Shown here piece by piece: positions 10,645-21,271 of a stretch of 64,000 bases of DNA. Numbering within the stretch: the stretch's first letter is position 1; every line of letters begins with the position of its first letter. The translations under genes and the position numbers were made by a program. Under the pieces are notes generated by a model. That model was not told the DNA's origin. It did no database searches and saw nothing but the letters and a program-made list of their open reading frames with translations. Origin of the DNA: Tupaia tana (taxonomy: Eukaryota > Chordata > Mammalia > Scandentia > Tupaiidae); NCBI GenBank assembly GCA_026018925.1, contig JAKSZU010000005.1, positions 81,508,398-81,572,397 of the forward strand, given 5' to 3'.

Positions 10645-10820
10645 GGGCTGCACGGTGGCAACATGATTAAATGGGATTCTCTGAGGTGAATCTGTGAGTG
10701 GACTGTGGACTGTGAGGCAAGTCCTGTTAGGGGTGCTGCTTCATTCAGTGTGTGTATCTATCTGTTGTCTTTCAGTCTTTCTCATTCATTGAAGTAACAA
10801 ATAAACTTATCAACAAAAAC
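10645..10820 (+). mobile_element. Second SINE family, tRNA-like
   Basis: GGGCTGCACGGTGGCAACATG head, GGCAAGTCCTGTTAGGGGTGC, then TATCTGTTGTCTTTCAGTC and an A-rich tail. It shares its 3' half with 31386-31620 but not with the main family. It is flanked by AAAAGGAAGG on both sides (10631-10640 and about 10822-10831). Confidence 0.6.
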
Positions 10821-10831
10821 AAAAGGAAGGT

Positions 10832-11160
10832 AAATGGGTAGTAAAGCTTTTTACCAAGATTCTGAACTCATACAAAGTAATGACTTTTTTGTCAAGATTA
10901 ACATGTTAAGAATATTGCAGAGGAGAAAAGGCAAAATGTGTTGAAAGTGATAAGTTTTCTCGAGAAGAGAACTATTTTCACACACAGAAAAGCTGTGTTT
11001 TCTTTATTAAGGGATAACTGATGGTGGGGCTTTGCCTCGGTCAGTAGCTGCAGTAACATGGAGGTGTTTGTGGGTGCATGTAGCATGGAGGGAGATGTTT
11101 ACATTCTGTACTCATAATATTTTCTAATTATTTGTTTAATTTTATTTATCATTATTATTT
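10832..11160. other. Unassigned sequence
   Basis: Mixed composition with no repeat family recognised. Confidence 0.35.
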
Positions 11161-11162
11161 TT

Positions 11163-11313
11163 TTTAATTTGCTATAGGGTACATGTGCTCACCAGAGAGA
11201 GAGAGAGAGAGAAAGAGAGAAAGTGAGAAGCAAGCCTTCAGGTCTGAGACTCAAACCATGGTCAGCCATGTTGGGGGTCTGGCACCCCAACTACCACACC
11301 TCCTGCTGGCCCC
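11163..11313 (-). mobile_element. Short-form tRNA SINE, antisense
   Basis: Minus-strand head GGGGCCAGCAGGAGGTGTGG at the right end, B-box-like GGTTTGAGTC, then the CT block (seen as GAGAGAGAGAGAAAGAGAG) and the tail. The long-form body is lacking. Confidence 0.85.
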
Positions 11314-11552
11314 TGTTTTCCCCTTGCCATTGTCTTGAGATAATCCTGCCCATCCATACATCAGTAGTAACTCATACCACTATTTTAACATCTCAACATT
11401 AATAACTGGACAGAAGCCATAAAATGGTAGAGTTCAGAAAACAGAGACTGATGACATTTTGTTTAGTATTTATTATGAACTTGGATTTTCAAACACTCAA
11501 GAAAACTGTTGCATTTATACTTAAAAATATTATTTAAAATTATTTGTCTCTG

Positions 11553-11834
11553 GCCCAGGTGGTGGCACAGTGGTTGGGGTGCCTAGATCTTATGTGGGCA
11601 GTTATACATTTTGAGGCGTGTACCTGGAGGATTAAAAAGCATGCTGGGTGAGTATGCATGTAAATCCAAAATCATGAAAGGAGGAAGAAGTGGAGGAAAA
11701 GGGATTGCGATGGTGGCATGACTGTCCTCCATGAGGAGATCAAATGTTTTCTCACCTTCACTGTCTCTTTCTGTCTGTCTGTCTCTGAAAAGTGCATGTA
11801 CTTGCTGGCAAAATTTTAATTAAAAAAAAAACAA
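11553..11834 (+). mobile_element. tRNA-derived SINE, diverged
   Basis: GGCCCAGGTGGTGGCACAGTGG head, GAGGAAGAAGTGGAGGAAAAGG body, CTGTCTCTTTCTGTCTGTC block and TGCTGGCAAAATTTTAATTAA tail. An old copy. Confidence 0.82.
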
Positions 11835-12642
11835 AAGTATTTGTTTCTCTAAATAAACATTGGGAAAATCACATAAGTTCTGTTATTAAGAAAACTATTT
11901 TTTAAAAAATTAAGATATCAAAAATCAAAGTCCATATTGCTTTATCACTTATTAATCATGCAAGTGTTTTTGCTATGTGATTTTTTTTGAACGACTGTAA
12001 CACTATTCTAAGTAGTTTAAGTGGCAATACTTTTAATTAAAGGTGGTGTACATATTCCTTCTCACTTTCCTTTTCTCACTTGCCTTTCTAAGTATTATAC
12101 TAATTTATTCTTTCAAGTAAACTTTAGAAAAATAGTCACATTTAAAAATATATTTAATATTTATTTATGAATATTAAATTTATAATTATTATAAAACACT
12201 CAATAACATATCGCCATGATGATAAGACAAAGGAAAAGTAGACAGTGTGAGCATGATGTAAGAGTGTATTTAAAATTTCCTCTAAAGGATATTAAAATAA
12301 AAATGAAAGATAAGTAACATGTCAATATTGATTTTTATACTTTTACTTTATATCTGGCACTTCAGTGGATTTTATTTCTAGATATAATAGCTTTTCAATG
12401 GCTTCTTCTAAGGTTTAAAGGTAGACTATTATGTACTGCTGTTAATGAAAATATTCATCTTTTGAATACAAAATAGCTAAACTTCCAGGAGATAATTAAA
12501 CCATATTAGTATTATGGGAATCAAGTGTTACTCTTGCCCTAATTAGACAGTCAGATCATCTTCCATTGATGAGCTGCAACTAACACTACATTTAATGCAG
12601 AGAGGATATCCTGATTTTATTGTATAAAGAATAACTATGACT
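11835..12642. other. Unassigned AT-rich sequence
   Basis: Includes an A/T stretch at 12130-12200 with imperfect self-complementarity (ATATTTAATATTTATTTATG). No gene or clear repeat family. Confidence 0.35.
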
Positions 12643-12800
12643 GTGAACCAGCCGGTAGATTGGTGGTTGAGGCACTGGACTCCCACATGGCCAATTGTGG
12701 TTCAAGTCCTGGACCAGTGGCTCAGTTTCTCACTTTCTCTCTTTGATAAGCTAATGTGCCCTGTAGCAAATTTTTAAAAAATGATAAATAAAAAATAAGT
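12643..12800 (+). mobile_element. Short-form tRNA SINE
   Basis: GAACCAGCCGGTAGATTGGTGG head, B box GGTTCAAGTCC, GGCTCAGTTTCTCACTTTCTC junction typical of the short form, and an A/T tail. Confidence 0.82.
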
Positions 12801-13557
12801 GAATAAATAAAAAAATTCAGAAAGAGTATTACTTTTTATTTCTTTTAAAAATATTTCTTTAAATTAGGCATGTTATTTGAAATGCACTAAATTATCTGAA
12901 ACAGGTTTTCGTCCTTATTAAATGATCTGCAAAAAGTTTTAAGAAGTAAATAGGTATAAATGGTCATGATTAATTTGTTTCCTATCCACTATTCATATGA
13001 CTCATCCATCAGTATTATCAAGAGCTACGTTTCATGTTTTTTAACTCTAAAAAGAGTTTGGAGATATTGTTTAAATTTTAAAAATATATTTAATATTAGG
13101 TTTAAAATTTTTTAAAAAATTAATATTTAACTTTAGGAAAATAATCACATTTTAAAAATATATTTTAAATGTATTTAAAGAATATAATATTTTATTTTAG
13201 AATGTACATGCATCTATTAAGTAAGTCACATATGACAAATATGTTGTTATAAATACTGTGAGATTGAGCATCATTCATGATCTATTATATATTAATATTT
13301 TGAATATAGAAGTAGGGTATATAATATAACATAGGTTTTAACAAATTTTATACCTGATATTAACTATTCGCAAACTTTTCCAAGCAATCAGTATTTCTTT
13401 TGTTATCTTTATCTTCAATAACTATTTATTCACATTGACTTCAGTACTGACACCCAGAAAATGTACATACGTGTTCTGTTTGAATTATTACATGACAAAT
13501 AATAAACACACTTTTACAATTACTCTTCTAACTCAAATCGTTGAACAACATTAAAAG
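12801..13557. other. Unassigned AT-rich sequence
   Basis: Very AT-rich, with repeated TTTAAAAATATATTT-like words at 13074-13170 that look like low-complexity DNA. Confidence 0.35.
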
Positions 13558-13567
13558 TCACAATTAG

Positions 13568-13821
13568 GGAGAACTGCAGATAGCATAGTGGTTATGTCAC
13601 TGGATTCCCACAGGACAGACAGCAGTTCAAGTCCCAGGACCTGGCTTGAAAAATAACTCTGGACACAAGTGCCCAATATCCTGGAAGGAGAATAGAATTG
13701 AAGGGATTATAGCATGGTCATTCCCTCTGGTGGGTGATTTCTCACTTACCCTCTCACTGTCTATCTCTCCTGTAAATGCACACGTCCTAAGATAGAAACC
13801 CTTAAAAAAATAAAAAAAGAA
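13568..13821 (+). mobile_element. tRNA-derived SINE with TSD
   Basis: GGAGAACTGCAGATAGCATAGTGG head, GTTCAAGTCCC B box, a diverged body, and TAGAAACCC before the A tail. The 10 bp duplication TCACAATTAG flanks it at 13558-13567 and 13822-13831. Confidence 0.88.
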
Positions 13822-14277
13822 TCACAATTAGATGTCTCTGCTTTTTATATTAAAACAAACTAATAGAATACTTAAACTAATAGGCTATATAACAGCAATG
13901 ACCTACACTGAGTCTATGATTCAGTCCATTTTGATTTGCTGTATCTTCAGTGAAAGCAAAAACCAATAAATATGTTAATGGAAAGTTATGAGGAGGTTAA
14001 TTCAAATTGATTTTTAAAAAAAAAAATGTTGCCTTACAGTAATAACCAGAATATACAGGGGACTCAAGTAGCTAACCTGAAAAAAAACTAATAATCCAGT
14101 TTAAAAATGGGCAATTGATCTGAGCAGACAACTCTCAGAGAAAGACATATGTATGCCCAAAAAAACATATGCAATAATGTTCTACATCTCTTTTCATAAG
14201 GGGAATGCCAATCAAAGCCATAATGAGGTGTCACTTAACCCCAGTCAGAATTGCTATTATCAAAAAAACAAAAACGA

Positions 14278-14511
14278 GGGACCAGCAGTTAGCGTACGGC
14301 TATGTCGCTGGACTCCCACATAGTCGACAGTGGTTGGAGTCCCAGACCCGGCGGCTTGAACTCACGCCGAGTGCGTGTGCGTGCGTGCCCAGGATCCCGA
14401 GAGAATGGAGGAGAAGGGATTGCAGCTTGGCCATCCCCCCTGTGGGGGTGATTTCTCGCTTTCTATCTCTCTGTCTCTCTCTGTCTTTCTGGCTAGCGCA
14501 CGTGCCCTATG

Positions 14512-14574
<63 letters not shown>

Positions 14575-14609
14575 CTCCAAAAAAAACAAACAAACAAACA
14601 AACAAACAA
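14278..14609 (+). mobile_element. Young tRNA SINE with giant internal A run
   Basis: GGGACCAGCAGTTAGCGTACGGC head, close to consensus, with retained CpGs. The short A stretch that normally precedes ACCTCTCC is here 58 A long (14514-14571), and an A/(AAAC) tail then follows. It inserted into the LINE-1. Confidence 0.92.
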
Positions 14610-14706
14610 AACTCCAAAGAACTACAAGTGCTATTGAGACTGTGGTAGAAAGGGAACTCTTTTACATTGTTGGTGGGAATGTAACCACTGTAAAAAACAA
14701 TATAGA

Positions 14707-14973
14707 GGAACCAGCAGTTCGCGTAATGGCTATGTCACTGGACTCCTATATAGTTGACCGCAGTTCGAGTCATGGACCCCGTGGCTTAAAGACACGCCAG
14801 GCACGTGTGCGTGCATGCCCAAGATCCGAGAGGAGAAGGGAGGAGAAGGGATTGCTGCGTGGCCATCCCCCCAGGGGGTGATTTCTCGCTTTCTATCTCT
14901 CTGTCTCTCTCTGTCTTTCTGGTGAGCACACAAGCCCTATAGCGAAAACCTCTCCAAAAAAAGAAAGAAAAAA
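14707..14973 (+). mobile_element. Young tRNA SINE in LINE-1
   Basis: GGAACCAGCAGTTCGCGTAATGG head (GGAACC-type start), B box GTTCGAGTC, full body and CCCTATAGCGAAAACCTCTCC before a short A tail. ATATAGAG repeats on both sides. Confidence 0.92.
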
Positions 14974-15147
14974 ATATATAGAGTTTCCTCTAAAGTTTAT
15001 AAATAGAACTACTGAATGATTTAGAAATCCCGCTCCTAGATATTTACCCAGGGGACAGAAAATCAGTCAGTCAGGAAGACACTAGCACATTCATTTTTAT
15101 TGTATGGTTATTCACAGTCGCTAAGACATGGAATCAGTCTGTGTCCA

Positions 15148-15268
15148 CTATAATAATAAAAAAAAAAGAATATAATAAAAGACCATAATAAAAAAATAAA
15201 ATATAATAAAAGACTATAATAATAAAAAAGAATATAATAAAAGACTATGATAAAAGAAAAAAAAAGAA
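15148..15268 (+). repeat. Imperfect ATAATAAAAGAC repeat inside LINE-1
   Basis: At least four irregular units related to AATATAATAAAAGACTATA separate two adjacent pieces of LINE-1 ORF2 (GTGTCCACTA and TATATCCACAATGGAGTAC). It looks like local tandem growth of an A-rich ORF2 stretch. Confidence 0.8.
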
Positions 15269-15535
15269 TAGTCTATATCCACAATGGAGTACTTTTCAGC
15301 CATACTGAACAATGAGATCTTGTCATCATGTGCAAACTGGGAGAATCTAGAAGATGTAATGCTAAGTGAAATTAGACAGACTATGATAGACAACCACTGT
15401 ATGTCCTCACTCCACATACCAAATGTCCACACTCTATGCCAAAAATTGAAAAACTTGAAGACATAGATGCAAAGCAGGTCAGCTTATAGGATCTCTAAGA
15501 TAAATATACTAGCACATTAAATGGTATCTATAGGG

Positions 15536-15640
15536 ACCAGCAGTTGGCGTAATGGCTATGTTGCTGGACTGCCATGTAGTCGACTGCAGTTTGAGTCCCA
15601 GACCCGGTGGCTTAAACTCACGCCAGGTGTGCGTGAGTGA
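15536..15640 (+). mobile_element. tRNA SINE, 5' part only
   Basis: GGGACCAGCAGTTGGCGTAATGG through CTCACGCCAGGTGTGCGTGAG, then family similarity stops. Loss of the 3' side is unusual for a retroposed SINE and points to a later deletion. Confidence 0.85.
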
Positions 15641-16316
15641 ACGTTGTTATAATGAGGTATACAGGGAGTCCTAATCAGAGAATATCTATTTATCTTTTCC
15701 TTTTTGGACATTCCTAAAATTTGATTCAGGGTGAAGGTAAAGTTAAGATTAGGAACATCTAGCAGTATAGCAATGTATTTTATTTGTTAATATATATGTA
15801 GAGAAAGAATGGATATCTATTTGAATGCAAAGAAAGATAGCAAAGGAAGAAAGTAAGAGCGAGAAGAAAAAGGGGAAAAAGACAATCAGGAAAAGTGTGT
15901 GTAAGAGAAAGAGAGGAAAAGAGGCAGAAAACAAAGAAAAATCCATTTTCAGATTTTTAAGACCTACTAAGACTTTATGACCAATTATTATTTTAATATA
16001 TTTTCAAAAAGTAAAGCTAAAAAAAGTGTACCTTCAGTAATACCTGTATCATGAGTATATCCATTCTTTTCAAAGCAGTTTATTTATGTTATAATAATTC
16101 CAACAATTTCTGCTACTCCTCCACTGTTCTAAGTTGTTAATATGAATCATCTGAGATATTTCTAGTACAGTGATATTTAGCACAGAATTATATACATAGT
16201 TCTGAACAACTGGATGCTACCCTCCCCCTCAACCACATAATTTATATAAAAGACAATGTATCTGTTTTGTGGAATATTGTATATTTATCCCTCTTACATA
16301 TATTCATAATACAGTA
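15641..16316. other. Unassigned sequence with purine-rich tract
   Basis: No repeat family recognised. Bases 15825-15948 are a strongly strand-biased GA/AAG-rich tract. Confidence 0.4.
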
Positions 16317-16830
16317 CATATGTGCATGAAAAAGAGACGGATGGAGAAAGGAAAGAGAGAGTGAGACAGAGAGAGATCACCCCCAATTGAGCCTGGTCAT
16401 ACAATCCTTTTTTTTTTTTTTTTCTTTTTCAAAGAGATTTTTGCTATTGGGCACATTCCTCACCAGAGAGACAGAAAGTGAGAAATCATCCCCCCCCCCC
16501 AAGAGGAAATTGCTCACGCCTCAGTCCCTTCTCTTCCATTCTCTCCTCTGCATTTTGGGCATACACCACACGTGACTGATGTTGAGTGTTAAGCCACTGG
16601 GTCCAGAACGCGAACTGCAATGGAGTATGTGGGAGTCCAGCAACGTAAACATTACAGCATCTGCTGGTCCCAACAATCTTTTTCTTCCAATTCTCCATTC
16701 TGTCAGGATCCAGGGAATCTATGCCCCAGGCATCTTGCCATCAGGGTCAGGATTTGAATCCTAATGAACCATCTGGGATCCAGCTTCCTCTGAACAGTGC
16801 ATAATTGTTGTGCTATGGGCCAGCTATTAT
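16317..16830 (-). mobile_element. Old SINE, antisense, split by a younger SINE
   Basis: Left part 16317-16411 holds the 3' side (GAGAGAGTGAGACAGAGAGAG). Right part 16673-16830 holds the body and head (GATTTGAATCCTAATG, GGGCCAGC complement at the end). The two meet when the younger SINE is removed. Confidence 0.6.
16412..16672 (-). mobile_element. tRNA-derived SINE, antisense, nested
   Basis: Full-length antisense copy ending GCATCTGCTGGTCCC. The flanks ACAATCCTTTT and ACAATCTTTTT are its target duplication. A run of 11 C at 16490-16500 replaces the usual CCCCCCA/T block. Confidence 0.88.
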
Positions 16831-17879
16831 TATATCTTTTTACTATTACTATTTCAAATTTGTTCTTGTTTTGCTATTTATCTAAAAATAGATTGATCTA
16901 TACCCATTTGGTACTTTGCTCATTTTACGTATTAGCATATATTCATACCTACAATTTATATATAACTTATATGTAATTAACATATCAATTCTTACCCATG
17001 TTCCCAACCTGTTATTAAATGTGAAGCTGACAAATAGAATTTCTGGGCTTTTATGGAAAAGGTATAGCTTAAATTTCTCTTCATAAATTCATTCAATTTT
17101 GAGGTTTAAATCTTCTTCATATTGTTAATCTGATCTCTGTCTTGAGGCACTTGAATTCTGCAAAAATTTTTAGCAATAAATGGAATACTTCATTTATTTT
17201 TACCTTTGAGAAATGTTGAGTCTTGATAGAGTGCTGTCTCTTTAAATCCTTTATTTGATTATATTGCCCAATGTTTCAGCTTCATAGCATGAAGGTCCAA
17301 AGTTCCACAGTTTTTATTTCTTCTAATTTCTTCTTTTCTGCAATCAAATTCTTATCTTTCTTGATAAAATTTAGTCAATAAAACCCCAAAACACCACTTT
17401 TTGTTTGTTCTTTTTTACCCTGTCCCCTGCAGCTACAATATAATTGGATATACAATCTATCTCACATGACTTTTCAGACATGGTGGTACCAAATATCCTG
17501 CTACTATTGAGTGACATTTATCCAACATTTGCTAATTGTTTCCTCCACTCCAACTGATAAATTCTAGTCACACGTTTTAGATTTATTGAACTGACACTCT
17601 TGGAACAAATGTCTGTAATGCGAGATCACACTGCAATATCAAAGAAACTCAAAGTATTTGTGGCTTAAACTAAATGCGTATTTTTCTCATTCTGTATGCT
17701 GAATTTATGTCACTGGTTGAGTTATCCTTTACATAGGCACATGAAGTCCAAAGCTACTATATTTGATGCTCCATGTCCTGAAAGCTTCTGCTATGGCAGG
17801 GGTGAAGAAAAACACCCAGAAGGTTCTACACTCTGTTTTTTTATTTTTTTGTTTGAGTTTTTGTCACTACTCTACCTCC
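16831..17879. other. Unassigned sequence
   Basis: No SINE or lineage LINE-1. Around 17640-17800 there is a moderately complex stretch that may be an old transposon, but I cannot name a family. Confidence 0.35.
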
Positions 17880-18390
17880 ATTATGACTAAGACAGCCTTC
17901 AAGTTACCCTCCTCAGACAACCCTCTTTCTGCCTCTAGGCCCCTGATCTTTCCTTACAGCATTTCATTTACAAAACTTGTCATTGTAAATTCTCTGCTCT
18001 ATTGAGATGCAAATGTTCTTAACAGCCTCTTGTTGGTTTTAAAACCCAGGTCTCTTAAAGACCTGGGAGCTTTCACTTTGAAATGTCATCTTCAAGGACA
18101 TAGTATCTCTAATTCCAAGTCTATGTGTGAGGTTAGGAGCCTAAGTTAGGTGAACTTTGTTAAACTGCCTTCTGTCCTGAAAAAGAGGAGAAAGTGTACA
18201 TTGGCTTTGAGCAAAGTCAATTAGCAAACAGATAGCTTAAGGTTCCCTAGCCTAACTCTTGATACCTCCTAATCCTTTGTTTAGGTGTAGTTAAGATCAG
18301 ACAGTTCTGAATTCTCACCCCTATTACAGTCACCTTAAATAAACTTTTTCTTGCCTGTTTAACTGTGTCCAGCACAGATTTTATTTAGAT
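17880..18390 (+). mobile_element. Possible retroviral LTR fossil (ERV1-like)
   Basis: LTR-like layout: a CCTCTAGGCCCCTGATC region, GAGATGCAAATGTT (octamer-like), a hairpin CCAGGTCTCTTAAAGACCTGG, and a polyadenylation signal AATAAA followed by CTTTTTCTTGCCTGTTT. I cannot name the family and no partner LTR or internal region is visible. Old and degraded if real. Confidence 0.35.
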
Positions 18391-18631
18391 GAAGGGGAAA
18401 AAAATCAATGTACGTTGTATGAAAAAAAAAAAAAAAAGAAGAGAAATGCTTAAAGAACAGTAATGTATCTTCTACAACGTAATAGAGGTAACAATTTTAT
18501 ATTCTCATATATTATGCATGTATAATATGCATGTGAAATTCAAAATCAATAGCAAAAATATAGCTCTCGTAAGGTCAGTTTATGAAAATTTTTATTTATG
18601 GGTATTAAACCCAGTAAAGAAAAAGAGCTCG

Positions 18632-18888
18632 TGGCTAGCCTATCACATGGTGGTTAAGGCAGCTAGATCTCACATGACCAACTACATGATTCAAGTCCCA
18701 TACCTGGCAGTCTGAAAAACATGCCAGTGTATGGGTGTGTATACCGCACATCCAGAAATGAGAGAGAAATAGAGGAAGAATTGAAGCAAGATCATTTCCC
18801 ATATGGGAGTGTCTTCTCACTTTCACTCTCTTTGTCTCTCTCCAGCAAGTGCTCCCTCCCTCTGGCACAATTCAAAAAGAAAAAAGAG
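18632..18888 (+). mobile_element. tRNA-derived SINE, diverged
   Basis: CTAGCCTATCACATGGTGG head, GATTCAAGTCCC B box, GAGAGAAATAGAGGAAG body, CT-rich block and CTCTGGCACAATTC before the A-rich tail. Confidence 0.8.
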
Positions 18889-18889
18889 G

Positions 18890-19100
18890 GGCAGGGGAAT
18901 TCTCAAAAAAGTGTGAGGAAAGGACTCAAGGAGAAGAAAGACAAGACATTTTTATGGCACACAGAAGTGGATGATTATTTGTTGATGAAAACATGTACAG
19001 TATCTTCAGCTACACTGGTGTGAAGTGTATTGAGATTGGGTAAATTCACTGTACAAGCTGTAGTCATGGATCGTGATTGAGTGTACAAAATTCAATTACA
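18890..19100 (+). mobile_element. LINE-1 3' UTR end
   Basis: GACAAGACATTTTTATGGCAC, TTGTTGATGAAAACATGTACAG and GATTGAGTGTACAAAA match the last 200 bp of 3' UTR subfamily C (compare 60740-60880). No ORF2 part is present. Confidence 0.8.
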
Positions 19101-19154
19101 TTAAATAAAAACAAAAATATCTCCTCAGTTCATAGAAAATGCCTTTTACTGAGT

Positions 19155-19370
19155 GTATTTATTTCTCCCATGAGAGAAAGAGAGACAATAACAGAAGGGC
19201 ACTCCCAACAGAATCTTTATGCCACAATCTGCCCCCCGTCTTATCTGGCCTGTATCATGGCACATGCTCACAGTGTAGAAGGAGACCCCACCATGGGAAC
19301 CCAGGACCTTTACTATGGGTCCAGTATTATCTCTGCAACACACCTGGATTGGACATTAACCTTTCAGGTG
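19155..19370 (-). mobile_element. Possible old SINE, antisense
   Basis: GAGAGAAAGAGAGACAATAACAG on the left, GCCACAATCTGCC and an apparent head on the right resemble a decayed antisense SINE. Similarity is patchy. Confidence 0.35.
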
Positions 19371-19439
19371 GATATTTTGGAGTTAATTTAATATACTTCA
19401 AATTTTGTGCTTCTCTGTCTTTTCATGAATTCATTTAAC

Positions 19440-20205
19440 TATAACAATTCCCTTTGTATGAATGTTCAGTTGCTTCAATTTACACGAAGAAAAAGTGTTG
19501 AATTTTTTGACTCTTAGATTCCATTTCATGGGTTGCTCTGCTGTAATTGAATCATATGTACTTCATCTCGAATCATCACTAGCATAGCAACAATTTCAGT
19601 CCAAAGCCAAAACAAAGATGTTTAAAAAATAAAGATAACTGCTTGCTAATATAAATTGAACTCTAGAGCTACATTAGCTTTAAAATATGTTCAATGTCAA
19701 TTTTTTGCAGTGTATTTTATAACATTATCAACATCTTAAGCTTATTATCCTGAAACCTGTTCTCTTTTACAAGATGGCTGAAAAATGTTAGCACATATTC
19801 ACTCAAACTGTACTATGGAGAGGCAAAACTCAAAAATAGAATATAATGAATTACAATACAATAAAAAAACTTCTATTTCCAGAAAATATCTGTAATATCT
19901 TCTCTTAACTCCTCAGAATTACTGAAATAATTGCTCAATTTTTAGCGACTCCTCTCAGGAAACTATACTGAATAAATTAGGCCTTTAGTACAAAGGGACA
20001 TAAAAAGTTTGTATAAAAGTGAAATTAAAGTATAAGTTTATTTGGGTGCAAAAAAAAAACTTCTTCAAGTCTATACATAGTTTTCATAATACCTACTTTT
20101 CATGAATTAAAATAAAAAACTTGTAGTTTCCCAAAGAATGAGAATGAATGTTGGTCTACATAATTATCATTGATTCAATTTGTAATAATTAAAATCAATT
20201 CAAAT
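19440..20205. other. Unassigned AT-rich sequence
   Basis: Nothing recognised. Confidence 0.35.
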
Positions 20206-20440
20206 TGGGGCCAGCAGGTGGCATGGTGGTTGAGGACTAGATCCCACACAGTTGAATACGAGTCACAGACCTGGCTACTTGAAAAACATGCTGGGCACAT
20301 GTGTGTGAATGTCCAAAATCCTTAGAGGAGAATAGAGGAGGAGAGATCATGGATGTCAGTTCCCCTCTGTGGGATGATTTCTCACTTTCCCTCTCTCTTT
20401 CTTTCTCTGGAAAGTATGCATGACCTATGAACAAAATCTT
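20206..20440 (+). mobile_element. tRNA-derived SINE, sense, older
   Basis: GGGGCCAGCAGGTGGCATGGTGG head, body with TTAGAGGAGAATAGAGG, CT block, and ATGAACAAAATCTT as its tail, in which the next SINE landed. Confidence 0.87.
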
Positions 20441-20702
20441 TTTTTTTTTTTCTTTTTTTGGAGAGGTTTTTGCTATAGGGCGCTTGTGCTCGCCAGACAG
20501 ACAGAGAGATAGAAAGCGAGAAATCACCCCCCAGGGGGGATGGTCACGCCGCAATCCCTTCTCCTCCATTCTCCTCTCGGGATCTTGGGCACGCACGCAC
20601 ACGCGCCCAGCGTGAGTTGTAAGCCACCGGGTCCAAGACGCAAACCGCGGTCGACTACATGGGAGTCCAGCGACATAGCCATTACGCTAACTGCTGGTTC
20701 CC
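20441..20702 (-). mobile_element. Young tRNA SINE, antisense, in tail of another
   Basis: Near-consensus antisense copy with many CpGs (TATAGGGCGCTTGTGCTCGCC, GGTCGACTACATGGGAGTCC, GCTAACTGCTGGTTCCC). The duplication AACAAAATCTT is exact at 20430-20440 and 20703-20713. With its sense neighbour it forms a large inverted pair. Confidence 0.95.
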
Positions 20703-21009
20703 AACAAAATCTTGAAAAAAGATTCCAAAATTTTAGTTTAATTTCTATCACAAACTCCTGCTCTACCAACATTTTCTCATGTCTAAAAAATTGATTAATT
20801 AACTTTTGCATAGTCATTGAGTCATTTATTCAAGTGTATGAACTATCTTTTCTGATCTGCCCCAATTCTCCATTCTAGTTATTTTTCCAAATTGTACTTA
20901 TCCATAATTTCAATGATATATTTTCCCTAACAATAGTTATAAAATCTTGGGTTTAGTTTAATTTTTTTTTGGTGGGAGGAGAGTTATTTTTAATCTTTTC
21001 TTCCCCCTT

Positions 21010-21271
21010 TGAAAGATTTTAGCTCTAGGGCGAGTGTGTTTGCTGGAGAGGGAGACAATCAGAGACAGACAGAGAGAAATCACTCTCCCTCACCCCACCC
21101 ACAGAGGGGATGGCCACACCACAATCACTTCTCCTCCATTCTCTTTTCAGGATTTTGGGCACGCATGCATATGCACCAAACATGAGTTTCAAGCCTCGTA
21201 ATCTGGGCCTTAAACTGTGACCAGACTGTGGGAGTCCAGTGATGTAACTATTTCACCACCTGCTGATCCCA
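21010..21271 (-). mobile_element. tRNA-derived SINE, antisense
   Basis: TTTTAGCTCTAGGGCGAGTG on the left, CACAATCACTTCTCCTCCATTC body, and CACCTGCTGATCCC head complement on the right. Moderately diverged. Confidence 0.9.

Larger units (their letters stand above)
14035..15535 (+). mobile_element. LINE-1 ORF2 3' part, split by two SINEs
   Basis: Starts with AATAACCAGAATATACAGGGG and the AATGGGCAATTGATCTGAGCA region of ORF2, then CATTGTTGGTGGGAATGTAA, GGGACAGAAAATCAGTCAG and GTGAAATTAGACAGACTATG, and fades in the 3' UTR. Two SINEs (14278-14609, 14707-14973) and an internal A-rich expansion interrupt it. It is 5' truncated. Confidence 0.9.

Noticed and set aside
12130-12200. AT-rich inverted repeat suggestive of a replication origin or matrix attachment site
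   Set aside because: Such A/T stretches are common in this AT-rich region, and nothing else supports a function.
14205-14881. Longest open frames in the window (147 and 168 codons)
   Set aside because: They run through LINE-1 ORF2, two SINEs and the 58-A run, switching unrelated repeats in one frame. No family features.
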